24,302 bases of DNA. Origin: AB-137-C09 sp964645625. GTDB lineage: Bacteria > Pseudomonadota > Zetaproteobacteria > Mariprofundales > Mariprofundaceae. The notes beneath the pieces are model-generated. The model was not told where the DNA came from. It did not search any database and worked only from the letters and a program-made list of their open reading frames with translations. Each line of letters opens with the position of its first letter. The first letter of the stretch is position 1. The position numbers were made by a program, and so were the translations under genes. Shown here in pieces: positions 1 through 6,701 of the stretch. The stretch spans positions 1-24,302 of the forward strand of contig CAZYAI010000037.1 of assembly GCA_964645625.1 (NCBI GenBank). Direction: 5' to 3'.

Positions 1-272
1 AAGGAAGAACTGGGCCATGAGCTACAATGAAAAAGTTTTGTCGTGTACAGAGAAAGAAAGTTTATCGCCCCGATCTTTATCAAAAGGCAGCAGAGGATTT
101 GATCGTAGAGAAGCTTGCTAATAAAGAAGACTTTCCAGTATTCGCTAGTGAGACAGGATTTCGTCAACCTCAAACAGAATTCATAGATAATGTGATATTC
201 GATGGCCACAAGCCCAATGCTTATATTGAAAGTTTCTCAATTGGTTTAAAAGGCAAGGTTGAGCTTAAATAG
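1..272 (+). pseudogene. nrtA: 3' end of nitrate/bicarbonate ABC-transporter substrate-binding protein (NrtA/CmpA family), apparently frameshifted
   Basis: The last ~70 codons (from about 57 to the TAG at 270-272) read VYRPDLYQKAAEDL and later FIDNVIFDGHKPNAYIESF, which is the typical C-terminus of NrtA/CmpA/SsuA-like nitrate-binding proteins. It lies directly upstream of the matching permease and ATPase, so it is the binding protein of that nitrate importer. The reading frame is interrupted upstream: a TGA at 18-20 lies in the same frame, and the ATG at 27 has no ribosome binding site. The stretch KEELGHELQ, which looks like the preceding family sequence, lies in a different frame (1-27) and ends in TGA. 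Either the gene carries compensating indels near 27-57 or the sequence has errors in its A-rich runs. Most of the gene is outside the window. Family assignment is good; pseudogene status is inference. Confidence 0.62.
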
Positions 273-279
273 TTGTACT

Positions 280-352
280 TAGGAGGCTGTCGGGCTTTGG
301 TGTGCCATATCTGCTCGCGCAGTAGAATGTACCAAAGTCTGACAGCCCCCTA
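280..352. repeat. Imperfect palindrome, MITE-like, between nrtA and nrtB
   Basis: Arms 280-301 and 331-352 are 22-nt inverted repeats matching at 19 of 22 positions (core GGCTGTC...GACAGCC, CTTTGGT/ACCAAAG), with a 29-nt loop. TA dinucleotides sit just outside GGAGGCTG and CAGCCCCC, compatible with a TA target duplication as made by IS630/mariner-type elements. As RNA it would also form a strong hairpin that could reduce transcription from nrtA into nrtB. There is no T-run after it, so I do not call it a terminator. Confidence 0.55.
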
Positions 353-417
353 AACGGCTGAATAAATTAGGCTGAGAGGGCATGCCCCCATGTTCTCTTT
401 GTTTACACTGTATTTAG

Positions 418-1473
418 ATGTCCCCCCCCCCTAACTTTTTTGGAGATACTGTGATACCATCAATTATAACCATATTGGATCGTATTGGGCTAACTATGTT
501 GGTTCCGATTATTAAAATTATTACGTTGGATGAACCAGCCAAACAGTTACGTCTAATTGCTGAAAATATACTTCCTCCCTTGGTTGCTATCTTAATTTTT
601 CTTTTACTTTGGGCTGGTATGGCAAGTCAAGTGAAAACCAGTTTGGGCACGCTCCCAGGCCCTGTTCAAGTGTGGGAGCAGGGTGTTAACTTGATACATG
701 AACATCAAGAGGAGCAAGTGAAAAAAGCAGCCTTTTATGAGCGACAAGAGGTGCGGAACGCTAAAAAGTTGGCTAAGAACCCAGATGCCATCATAAAAAT
801 CCGAAGCTATACAGGTGCGCCAACCTTTATTGATCAAATTTTCATCAGTATTCAAACAGTTATTACAGGTTTTTTGATAGCCAGTATCATTGCTATTCCA
901 CTGGGTATATTTTGTGGTTTAAGTAAAAAATTAAATAACGCCTTAAACCCTATTTTTCAGGTGTTTAAACCAGTGTCTCCTTTGGCATGGCTGCCCATTG
1001 TCACAATGGTGGTCAGTGCAGTTTACGTAACAGATGATCCTATGTTTGCCAAAGCGTTTGTAATTTCTGCAATCACGGTATCACTGTGTTGTTTGTGGCC
1101 AACATTACTTAATACTGCTGTTGGGGTATCTTCGGTAGATAGCGACCTAATTAATGTGAGCCGTGTTTTACGACTACACTGGTTTACCCATATTAGGAAA
1201 ATTGTTCTTCCAGCTTCCATTCCCATGATCTTCACAGGACTTCGTTTGTCGTTAGGTATTGGTTGGATGGTGCTGATCGCGACAGAGATGCTGGCGCAGA
1301 ACCCAGGCTTAGGAAAGTTCGTTTGGGATGAGTTTCAGAATGGTAGTTCTAACTCATTGGGACGTATTATGGTGGCTGTAGTTACCATCGGGCTAATTGG
1401 CTTTATGCTGGATCGTCTATTAATGACAGTTCAACGCACAGTCTCTTGGGATAAAAATGCAGAGATTCGATAG
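418..1473 (+). CDS. nrtB: Nitrate ABC transporter permease (NrtB family)
   Basis: Inner-membrane permease of a nitrate/nitrite-type ABC importer (BPD_transp_1 fold). There is a hydrophobic segment near residues 50-70, then a long charged stretch (about 85-130, rich in K, E, R), then the conserved permease core with the EAA-type loop around the segment NVSRVLRLHWFTHIRKIVLP (the ATPase contact). The C-terminal part GWMVLIATEMLAQNPGLGKFVWDEFQ is characteristic of NrtB/SsuC permeases. The start is uncertain. ATG 418 follows a TAG at 415-417, has no Shine-Dalgarno, and is followed at once by ten C (422-431). GTG 451 has GGAG at 442-445 with a 5-nt spacer and may be the real start (340 aa). It is followed 15 nt later by the ATPase gene. 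Confidence 0.9.
   Translation: MSPPPNFFGDTVIPSIITILDRIGLTMLVPIIKIITLDEPAKQLRLIAENILPPLVAILIFLLLWAGMASQVKTSLGTLPGPVQVWEQGVNLIHEHQEEQVKKAAFYERQEVRNAKKLAKNPDAIIKIRSYTGAPTFIDQIFISIQTVITGFLIASIIAIPLGIFCGLSKKLNNALNPIFQVFKPVSPLAWLPIVTMVVSAVYVTDDPMFAKAFVISAITVSLCCLWPTLLNTAVGVSSVDSDLINVSRVLRLHWFTHIRKIVLPASIPMIFTGLRLSLGIGWMVLIATEMLAQNPGLGKFVWDEFQNGSSNSLGRIMVAVVTIGLIGFMLDRLLMTVQRTVSWDKNAEIR
422..431 (+). repeat. Homopolymeric C10 tract in codons 2-5 of nrtB
   Basis: Ten consecutive C directly after T421 of the second codon. With C10 the frame from ATG 418 stays open; with C9 or C11 it meets a stop within a few codons (with C11, TAA immediately after the tract). If GTG 451 is the start, the tract lies in the 5' leader just upstream of the Shine-Dalgarno instead. 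Confidence 0.8.
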
Positions 1474-1488
1474 TTAGGAGTAAGTGAA

Positions 1489-2283
1489 ATGATGAGCAGG
1501 TATCTAGAACTATCCAGGGTTTCCATTGAGTTCCCTACTGATAGTGAGCCCTTTAAAGCTTTGGATGAGATTGACCTTATTCTTGAAAAAGGTGAGTTCG
1601 TTTCTTTAATTGGTCACTCTGGCTGTGGTAAGTCAACAGTGTTAAATATTGTAGCAGGGCTTTACCAAGCCACCGAAGGTAGTGTGATTTTAGAGAACAA
1701 AGAGGTGACAGAACCTAGCCCTGAACGGGCTGTGGTATTTCAAAACCACTCATTACTTCCTTGGCTTACCGCTTACGAAAATGTGGAGTTGGCTGTTAGG
1801 CAAGTGTTCAAAAAAAAGAAGTCTAATGCTGAGATAAAAGCATGGGTGGAACACAATTTAAAATTGGTGCATATGGATCATGCCTTACATAAACGACCTT
1901 CAGAAATATCAGGAGGTATGAAGCAACGAGTAGGTATTGCCCGAGCCTTAGCGATGCAGCCTAAAGTGTTGTTGATGGACGAGCCATTCGGAGCATTGGA
2001 TGCCCTAACACGTGCGCACCTTCAAGATTCTTTGATGGAAATTCAGTCAGACCTTGAGAGTACAGTCATTATGATTACTCATGATGTAGATGAAGCAGTA
2101 TTGCTTTCTGATCGCATTGTCATGATGACTAATGGACCAGCAGCGAAGATAGGTGAAATACTCACTGTTGACCTTCCCCGTCCACGGAACCGTGTGTTGA
2201 TGGCAGACAATCCTAAATATAATAGTTTGCGACATGAGGTTTTAGCCTTTTTATATGAGAAACAGCGTAAGGTTGAACATTAA
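1489..2283 (+). CDS. nrtD: Nitrate ABC transporter ATP-binding protein (NrtD/NasD-type)
   Basis: Cytoplasmic ATPase that energises the NrtB permease. Visible motifs: Walker A GHSGCGKST (residues 42-50), Q-loop VVFQNHSLLPW, signature ISGGMKQR, Walker B VLLMDEPFGALD and switch histidine in MITHDVDEA. At 264 aa it is the usual length for a single-domain NrtD/SsuB-type subunit; it lacks the NrtA-like extra domain of cyanobacterial NrtC. AGGAG at 1476-1480 supports ATG 1489 (the adjacent ATG 1492 is also possible). The gene is 15 nt after nrtB and no terminator lies between them, so it is co-transcribed. The substrate is inferred from the nitrate-reduction genes nearby; cyanate or sulfonate importers share this fold. 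Confidence 0.9.
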   Translation: MMSRYLELSRVSIEFPTDSEPFKALDEIDLILEKGEFVSLIGHSGCGKSTVLNIVAGLYQATEGSVILENKEVTEPSPERAVVFQNHSLLPWLTAYENVELAVRQVFKKKKSNAEIKAWVEHNLKLVHMDHALHKRPSEISGGMKQRVGIARALAMQPKVLLMDEPFGALDALTRAHLQDSLMEIQSDLESTVIMITHDVDEAVLLSDRIVMMTNGPAAKIGEILTVDLPRPRNRVLMADNPKYNSLRHEVLAFLYEKQRKVEH

Positions 2284-2373
2284 AACAGGTGTTTTTTTTA
2301 ATTAATTATAACTAGGATTTTTACTTGCATTAAAGCATTCTTTTGAAGCTTGAGTTAGAGGAAAGACGCTAGT

Positions 2374-2401
2374 AATCATTATCATTGCCGTAGTAATGAT
2401 T
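2374..2401. promoter_or_regulatory. Inverted repeat upstream of the porin gene, possible operator
   Basis: AATCATTA (2374-2381) and TAATGATT (2394-2401) are perfect 8-bp arms separated by 12 nt, 30 nt before the porin start codon. This is typical of a dimeric regulator site. The regulator is unknown. Confidence 0.4.
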
Positions 2402-2430
2402 GTTTAGACTGAGTAAAGGAGTATTTATAT

Positions 2431-3711
2431 ATGTATATACCATCAAAAACGCTGTTGCTGACAGCAACATTATTGGGAGCTAGTTCTCTCGCTCAAGCAG
2501 CGGATTGGACGGTTTCTGCTGATTTGCGCGAGCGTTATCAATCGTTTGATAACCTTAACTGTAATAATGCAGTGAATAAAAATAGTTGGGAGTTTGACTC
2601 GCGCTTATTTCTTAAAGCTAAGGGTGATTTTGGCAATGGCTTGAGCGTGTTTTTGCAACCGCAAGCCATGCTTATTCAAAATCATGCGACAAGCAGTGGT
2701 AATTTTTCTCAGGCAGATTTGTTGCAAGCCTATGTGCAATACCAGAAGGCAGGCTTGGGCGTTCGCTTGGGTCGCCAACAATTGGTTTATGGCGATCAAC
2801 GTTTGCTGGGTCACTTGGGGTGGAAGGATGTAGCGCGTACCTTTGATGGTGTTAAGGCTATGTATAAGGCAGATAATATAGCCTTTGATGTGTTTGCCGT
2901 TCACCCTGCCGACATCACCAATATGACTCCGAGCACTGCACAGCCACAAGGTAAATCCTTGGTGACGTGGGAAGATCGTACCTTGATTGGTGCTTATGGC
3001 ACTTACACCATCGCGCCGAAAACTGGCTTGGATGCCTACCTCATCAATTGGAAACATGGGCAACAAGCAGCCGTGGGTAAGGGGCGCAACATCAACACGT
3101 ATGGTTTGCGTGGTTTTGGCACGTGGGGCGCGATTGATGCAACCGCAGAAGCCGTGTTCCAAAGCGGCGATTGGGCAAACAATATCAAGCAGTCCGCTTC
3201 TGCCTACGCAGTAAAAGCGGGTTATAGCTTTGATGCATGGAAAACACGTGTGGGCGTTGAGTATGATTTTAGCCCCGGCGATAACAAACAAAACGCGACA
3301 ACGCACAAAAACTTTGTTTTTCCCTTCCATACCAATCATGCCCATTACGGCGAAATGGATCGTTTCTCTTGGGCGAATATGAAAGACCTGCGTTTTTCGG
3401 CTAAAACATCGCCGCTGAAAAACTTAACCTTGATGGGTAATGTTCACCTGTTGTCGTTAGATAAGGCTCAAGGTGATTGGTTGAATGTGGTTGGTGCTGG
3501 TAACTTGTATGCTGGCGCGCCAACTTACACCCAAACCAAGGCAGGCACTGAGATTGACCTGAAAGTGGTGTATAAAGTTGCGGCAGTTCAAGGTCTGAAA
3601 TTGGTCGGGTTTTACGGCATCTTCAACCCTGGAGCTGCTGTAGCCGAGCGTAATGCTGGTAAATCTGATGCCCCACACTTTGCTTATATGCTTGGGCAAT
3701 ACGCATTCTGA
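2431..3711 (+). CDS. Alginate-export-family outer-membrane porin, probable nitrate porin
   Basis: A 426-aa exported beta-barrel protein. The signal peptide runs to about residue 23 (LLLTATLLGASSLAQA, then AD). The mature protein alternates polar and aromatic or hydrophobic residues, contains RLGRQQLVYGDQRLLG and WEDRTLIGAYG blocks typical of the alginate_exp (AlgE-like) family, and ends in a C-terminal phenylalanine (LGQYAF) as recognised by the BAM machinery. AAAGGAG lies at 2413-2419, before ATG 2431. The family name comes from AlgE of Pseudomonas, but no alginate genes are present. Its position right after the nitrate importer suggests it admits nitrate or another small anion across the outer membrane; this substrate is inference. 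Confidence 0.82.
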   Translation: MYIPSKTLLLTATLLGASSLAQAADWTVSADLRERYQSFDNLNCNNAVNKNSWEFDSRLFLKAKGDFGNGLSVFLQPQAMLIQNHATSSGNFSQADLLQAYVQYQKAGLGVRLGRQQLVYGDQRLLGHLGWKDVARTFDGVKAMYKADNIAFDVFAVHPADITNMTPSTAQPQGKSLVTWEDRTLIGAYGTYTIAPKTGLDAYLINWKHGQQAAVGKGRNINTYGLRGFGTWGAIDATAEAVFQSGDWANNIKQSASAYAVKAGYSFDAWKTRVGVEYDFSPGDNKQNATTHKNFVFPFHTNHAHYGEMDRFSWANMKDLRFSAKTSPLKNLTLMGNVHLLSLDKAQGDWLNVVGAGNLYAGAPTYTQTKAGTEIDLKVVYKVAAVQGLKLVGFYGIFNPGAAVAERNAGKSDAPHFAYMLGQYAF

Positions 3712-3771
3712 TCGTTATATAAAGGGGTTGAATAATGGGATGTGAAAACCTCTTTAGCTTGACTTTTAATA

Positions 3772-3944
3772 TAATACCTAAATCCTGCAATATTTTGCAC
3801 ATACTGAGCACAATCTATTGATTCGTCTGACATTCTGTGAAAATATTTATCACCAAAAAGGTGACTGCGTATTTCCACAAAAAGCCATACAAACCAATAT
3901 ATCACACCCAATACGGCACAAAACACCGTAGGATTTAGGTAATA
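3772..3944. mobile_element. 163-bp fold-back (MITE-like) element with 5-bp flanking repeat
   Basis: CCTAAATCCT (3777-3786) and AGGATTTAGG (3930-3939) are perfect terminal inverted repeats, flanked on both sides by TAATA (3772-3776, 3940-3944), as a target duplication would be. The whole element folds back: arms 3777-3854 and 3860-3939 align over about 80 columns around a central AAAAA loop (3855-3859). By my hand alignment 54 columns match, 17 differ so that the bottom-strand copy forms G-U (G-T) pairs, 3 differ the other way, 4 are transversions and 2 are single-base bulges. The rest of the 3712-4121 gene-free stretch holds the 3976-4026 hairpin and a small GTGTG/CACAC palindrome at 4086-4098. 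A solo end of the same sequence occurs at 10274-10289. Confidence 0.6.
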
Positions 3945-3975
3945 GATTAAGTTAGCTTTTTCATCATTATGATAT

Positions 3976-4026
3976 GTCAGAAAGTCGTGCGTATTTATTG
4001 CATGTTAATACACATGACTTTCTGAC
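3976..4026 (+). promoter_or_regulatory. 51-nt near-perfect hairpin upstream of the PilJ-N-type gene
   Basis: Arms 3976-3995 and 4007-4026 pair over 20 positions with one G-T and one C-A mismatch; the loop is TATTGCATGTT. It lies 95 nt before the start codon of the next gene. No U-run follows, so a terminator is unlikely. It could be an mRNA leader hairpin, a large operator, or a second fold-back element next to the one at 3777-3939. Confidence 0.5.
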
Positions 4027-4121
4027 TCCTCCCGTCCAATGAAATATCGTTGCTACAGCGCGTCATACAGTCATGCCCGTTTGTTGTGTGGGTCACACTG
4101 CCACGTTAAGGAAAGGATAAT

Positions 4122-4937
4122 ATGTATAAAAATATAATACGAATTCAGGGTTTTACATTACTTATGGTATTCACTTTATTAAATATACCCTTACTAACAA
4201 AAGCAGAGGCTACACCGGCAATAGAGCCAAGCTTGAGTTTACCAGAGGCCATCAATATAGCTGGAAGGCAACGCATGTTATCTCAACGCATGGTGAAATT
4301 TTACTGCATGCTTGGTATGAATATTAGACCAAAAGAGAGCCGCGAAAAGCTCCAGAAGGCAAGGGCTCTTTTTGCCCATCAAATTGAGCAATTACAACAC
4401 ATCCAATATGTGGATGACCGTTTAGGAGCGGCATATAAAGATAATATTTCATTGGAGTGGCAGTCCGTACAAAATTTATTACAGGGCATGCCGACAAAAG
4501 AGCGAGCAGTAACCCTGCGCCAACAAGCAGACCTTTTGCTCGCAAAATCTCATCACTTCGTCGGTCAACTCGAAAAGTTAGGTCATTCCCATCAAGGTAG
4601 GTTGGTGAATGTTTCTGGTCGTCAACGAATGTTGTCTCAACGTATATCAGGCATGTATATGGAACGTATATGGGGCGTGGCTAATGAGCAGGTTAAGGCT
4701 CAAATAGAAAAGTCATCACTTGAGTTTTCTTCGGCTTTAACAGAACTTTCTAAGGCTCCAGAAAACACCAAGGAGATTGATGACCTGTTAGAATCAGTAA
4801 CAGGGCAATGGCATGTTTTCACTGCGATTAACAAACTTGAAAATAAAGCCTATGCACAACCAACGGTGGTATCTGATGCGGCAGATAATATTCTTGCTAT
4901 GATGAATGAAGTTACAGGCTTATACGCTGATTTATAA
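4122..4937 (+). CDS. Periplasmic PilJ-N-type (NarX-like sensor domain) protein, probable nitrate-binding
   Basis: A 271-aa protein with an N-terminal signal or membrane segment (about residues 9-28) and no further membrane segment, HAMP, kinase or chemotaxis domain. It carries two copies of a P-box-like motif: INIAGRQRMLSQRM (about 44-57) and VNVSGRQRMLSQRI (about 163-175). This matches the type IV pili methyl-accepting transducer N-terminal domain (PilJ_N, PF13675), related to the periplasmic nitrate-sensing domain of NarX/NarQ, whose P-box arginine contacts nitrate. Much of the rest is helical with heptad character. AGGAAAGG at 4109-4116 supports ATG 4122. It lies between the nitrate importer and the Moco operon, so a role in sensing or binding nitrate is plausible but inferred. 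Its partner is not visible. Confidence 0.8.
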   Translation: MYKNIIRIQGFTLLMVFTLLNIPLLTKAEATPAIEPSLSLPEAINIAGRQRMLSQRMVKFYCMLGMNIRPKESREKLQKARALFAHQIEQLQHIQYVDDRLGAAYKDNISLEWQSVQNLLQGMPTKERAVTLRQQADLLLAKSHHFVGQLEKLGHSHQGRLVNVSGRQRMLSQRISGMYMERIWGVANEQVKAQIEKSSLEFSSALTELSKAPENTKEIDDLLESVTGQWHVFTAINKLENKAYAQPTVVSDAADNILAMMNEVTGLYADL

Positions 4938-4949
4938 GTTGCGCTCAAG

Positions 4950-4974
4950 CTTAACCTGAATTATTCAGGTTAAG
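4950..4974. terminator. Convergent palindrome, probable bidirectional terminator
   Basis: CTTAACCTGAA (4950-4960) and TTCAGGTTAAG (4964-4974) form a perfect 11-bp stem with a TTA loop between two convergent genes (+ ending at 4937, - ending at 4951). The mobA stop codon lies inside the stem. There is no clean U-run on either side, so strength is uncertain. Confidence 0.6.
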
Positions 4975-5556
4975 AATACTTTCGATTTTTTTCACATCTT
5001 GCGGTGTGTCTATATCGATGAGTTGCTGTGCCATGCTATCCCCATCAATCACACGCGCATTCAGTGTGGCAATCAAGGACTGCACACCACGCTGACCAGC
5101 GGCAATACGTGCTTCCATAGCTGGTAAACAGCGTAGCGAATAAAAACCACACAGCGGTTGCATATAACCGTTAATGCGCGGCACGATTACATCCGCCCCA
5201 TCATCCTGTTGTACTTGGTCGGCTAACTGACGAATCAATGCCGACGAAACCAAAGGCATATCGCATGCCAACACAAATAACCACGGGGTAGTCATTCGTG
5301 ACAAAGCTGCGGCGATTCCCATCATCGGTCCGCGCTCTGCACCTTGATCGCACCATTGCACAGCATCTATATCATCACGCGGCTGGCGTACACTCACTGC
5401 GACATGAGAAAAAACGAGACGAACATGGTTTAGCGCATGCTCCAACAAAGAGGCTTCACCAAGCTGTAATTGCGATTTATCACACCCCATGCGTCGCGAC
5501 TCACCGCCAGCAAGAATAACTGCTGTGCAATGCTCGAAATGGAATGGATGAATCAT
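4951..5556 (-). CDS. mobA: Molybdenum cofactor guanylyltransferase MobA
   Basis: Cytoplasmic enzyme that joins GMP from GTP to molybdopterin, giving the guanine dinucleotide form of Moco needed by DMSO-reductase-family enzymes such as the NasA encoded in this window. The N-terminal nucleotide-binding motif LAGGESRRMGCDK is at residues 15-27 from the chosen start; WCDQGAERGPMMGI and the metal-binding aspartate region LACDMPLV follow, as in the family. About 201 aa is the normal length. I choose ATG 5556 because it overlaps the mobB stop as ATGA; an upstream in-frame ATG at 5580 would add eight residues and lie inside mobB. It is the last gene of the operon. Confidence 0.93.
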   Translation of the reverse strand: MIHPFHFEHCTAVILAGGESRRMGCDKSQLQLGEASLLEHALNHVRLVFSHVAVSVRQPRDDIDAVQWCDQGAERGPMMGIAAALSRMTTPWLFVLACDMPLVSSALIRQLADQVQQDDGADVIVPRINGYMQPLCGFYSLRCLPAMEARIAAGQRGVQSLIATLNARVIDGDSMAQQLIDIDTPQDVKKIESILNLNNSG

Positions 5557-6053
5557 GGCTGGTGTCGCATCCACTGGCAAACTAGTGTGGTTAGCGAATC
5601 GATATCGTTAAGACTGATGACATTTAAGTGCTTCGGTAACGTGCTTATATCGCTTACTACAGCTAACAAATCCTGCTCGGGGCAACGCAAGGAGTGTTGA
5701 CAGGCGGCGCGTAGCACTTCGATCTTTTTGCCAAGTAAGCTGCTATAGCCCTCCACCAGCATCAAGTCATAATCATCGCCATACTGCCGTAATAAGTTTT
5801 GTGGTGTGGGTGTAGCATCTATGTCTTTAACCATTGCTAACCGCTGTGATCCTACGAGAAATGTGGTGACAGCACCCGCATGCTTATGCCGCCAACTATC
5901 TTTGCCTGGTTGATCAAATTCTGGTTGATGGTGGCAATGCTTCACCGTTGCTATACGCAAACCTTGGGCGCATAGACGAGCAACCAACTTTTCCAACAAG
6001 GTGGTTTTACCTGCGTTACTGTGACCGACGATGGATAAAATAGGTATACTCAT
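5553..6053 (-). CDS. mobB: Molybdopterin-guanine dinucleotide biosynthesis adaptor MobB
   Basis: P-loop GTPase that assists MobA. Walker A is GHSNAGKTTLLEKL (G10-T18 from the chosen start); the MobB-typical VKHCHHQPEFDQPGKDSWRHKHAGA segment region follows at about 37-61, then LMLVEGYSS. About 166 aa is the usual length. ATG 6053 forms an ATGA overlap with the moaE stop; the longer in-frame start at 6071 would lie within moaE. It overlaps mobA by 4 nt at the other end, so the three genes are translationally coupled. Confidence 0.93.
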   Translation of the reverse strand: MSIPILSIVGHSNAGKTTLLEKLVARLCAQGLRIATVKHCHHQPEFDQPGKDSWRHKHAGAVTTFLVGSQRLAMVKDIDATPTPQNLLRQYGDDYDLMLVEGYSSLLGKKIEVLRAACQHSLRCPEQDLLAVVSDISTLPKHLNVISLNDIDSLTTLVCQWMRHQP

Positions 6054-6472
6054 GGGTGCTGGCTGACCCAACTTTCACCATCTGGTGTGGTCTCTTTTTT
6101 CCATATCGGTACGCGTTGCTTGAGTGAATCAATTAGCCATTCACATGCCTCAAAGGCGGCTTTACGATGTTCTGCGGCAACCACAATCAGCACAATTTGT
6201 TCGCCTGCCTGAACGGTTGTTACGCGGTGAACCATACGCACAGCGATGATATCAAAGCCTTTTAGAGCTTCATCTCGCAGTGTTTTCATTTCGTTGAGAG
6301 CCATATCAGCGTAATGTTCAAATTGAATGCTTTGCACGGCTCGTCCTTCGGAAAAGTCACGCGCACAGCCTAAAAAGCTAACCACGCCTCCGATACATGA
6401 GGAAACAGCACGTATGGCTGCCACCTCCTCTTCCTGTGAGAAATCTGTTTCCTGAATACGAACAGGATCCAT
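6050..6472 (-). CDS. moaE: Molybdopterin synthase catalytic subunit MoaE
   Basis: Large subunit of molybdopterin synthase; with MoaD it inserts the dithiolene sulfurs into cyclic pyranopterin monophosphate. Family blocks visible: FLGCARDF...VQSIQFEHYADMA, VRMVHRVTTVQAGEQIV, AAEHRKAAFEACEWLID and the lysine-rich active-site segment VPIWKKE. I place the start at ATG 6472 (140 aa): GGAGG lies 5 nt upstream and the moaD stop ends 1 nt before. The frame stays open to 6652, but that extension would be translated from the moaD region and has no family similarity, so I leave it out. Confidence 0.94.
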   Translation of the reverse strand: MDPVRIQETDFSQEEEVAAIRAVSSCIGGVVSFLGCARDFSEGRAVQSIQFEHYADMALNEMKTLRDEALKGFDIIAVRMVHRVTTVQAGEQIVLIVVAAEHRKAAFEACEWLIDSLKQRVPIWKKETTPDGESWVSQHP

Positions 6473-6473
6473 G

Positions 6474-6701
6474 TCAACCTCCCGAAAATGGTGGCATAAT
6501 CGCCACCTCATCGCCGTCTTGAACCATGATTTCACGATTTGTTTCTTGCTGTTGATTGATTGCAAACAGTAATAAAGGCAATCCGTCACAGCCGATTTCT
6601 TTCGCAATGTCACCCAAGCACATGCCATGATCGATGGATAGCATGATTTCACGTTGCCCGAGTTTATCAGCTAAGGAGCCAAACAATAAAATGCGAATCA
6701 T
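6474..6701 (-). CDS. moaD: Molybdopterin synthase sulfur carrier subunit MoaD
   Basis: A 75-aa ubiquitin-like protein ending in the required Gly-Gly (MPPFSGG), which is thiocarboxylated and donates sulfur to the pterin in the MoaE active site. The start MIRILLFGSLADKLG and the penultimate DGDEVAIMPP are typical. ATG 6701 overlaps the moaC stop as ATGA, so it is translationally coupled to moaC, and moaE begins 1 nt after its stop. Confidence 0.95.
   Translation of the reverse strand: MIRILLFGSLADKLGQREIMLSIDHGMCLGDIAKEIGCDGLPLLLFAINQQQETNREIMVQDGDEVAIMPPFSGG

Noticed and set aside
2374..2386. AATCATTATCATT resembling half of a Fur box
   Set aside because: Only one half fits the 19-bp consensus and nothing in the downstream gene suggests iron control; kept only as an unassigned inverted repeat.
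2605..3345. Long antisense open frame within the porin gene
   Set aside because: Its translation has no recognisable domain and it is the shadow of a well-supported barrel protein.
6473..6652. Upstream extension of the moaE frame by 60 codons
   Set aside because: It lies inside moaD on the same strand, shows no MoaE similarity, and ATG 6472 has a good ribosome binding site.
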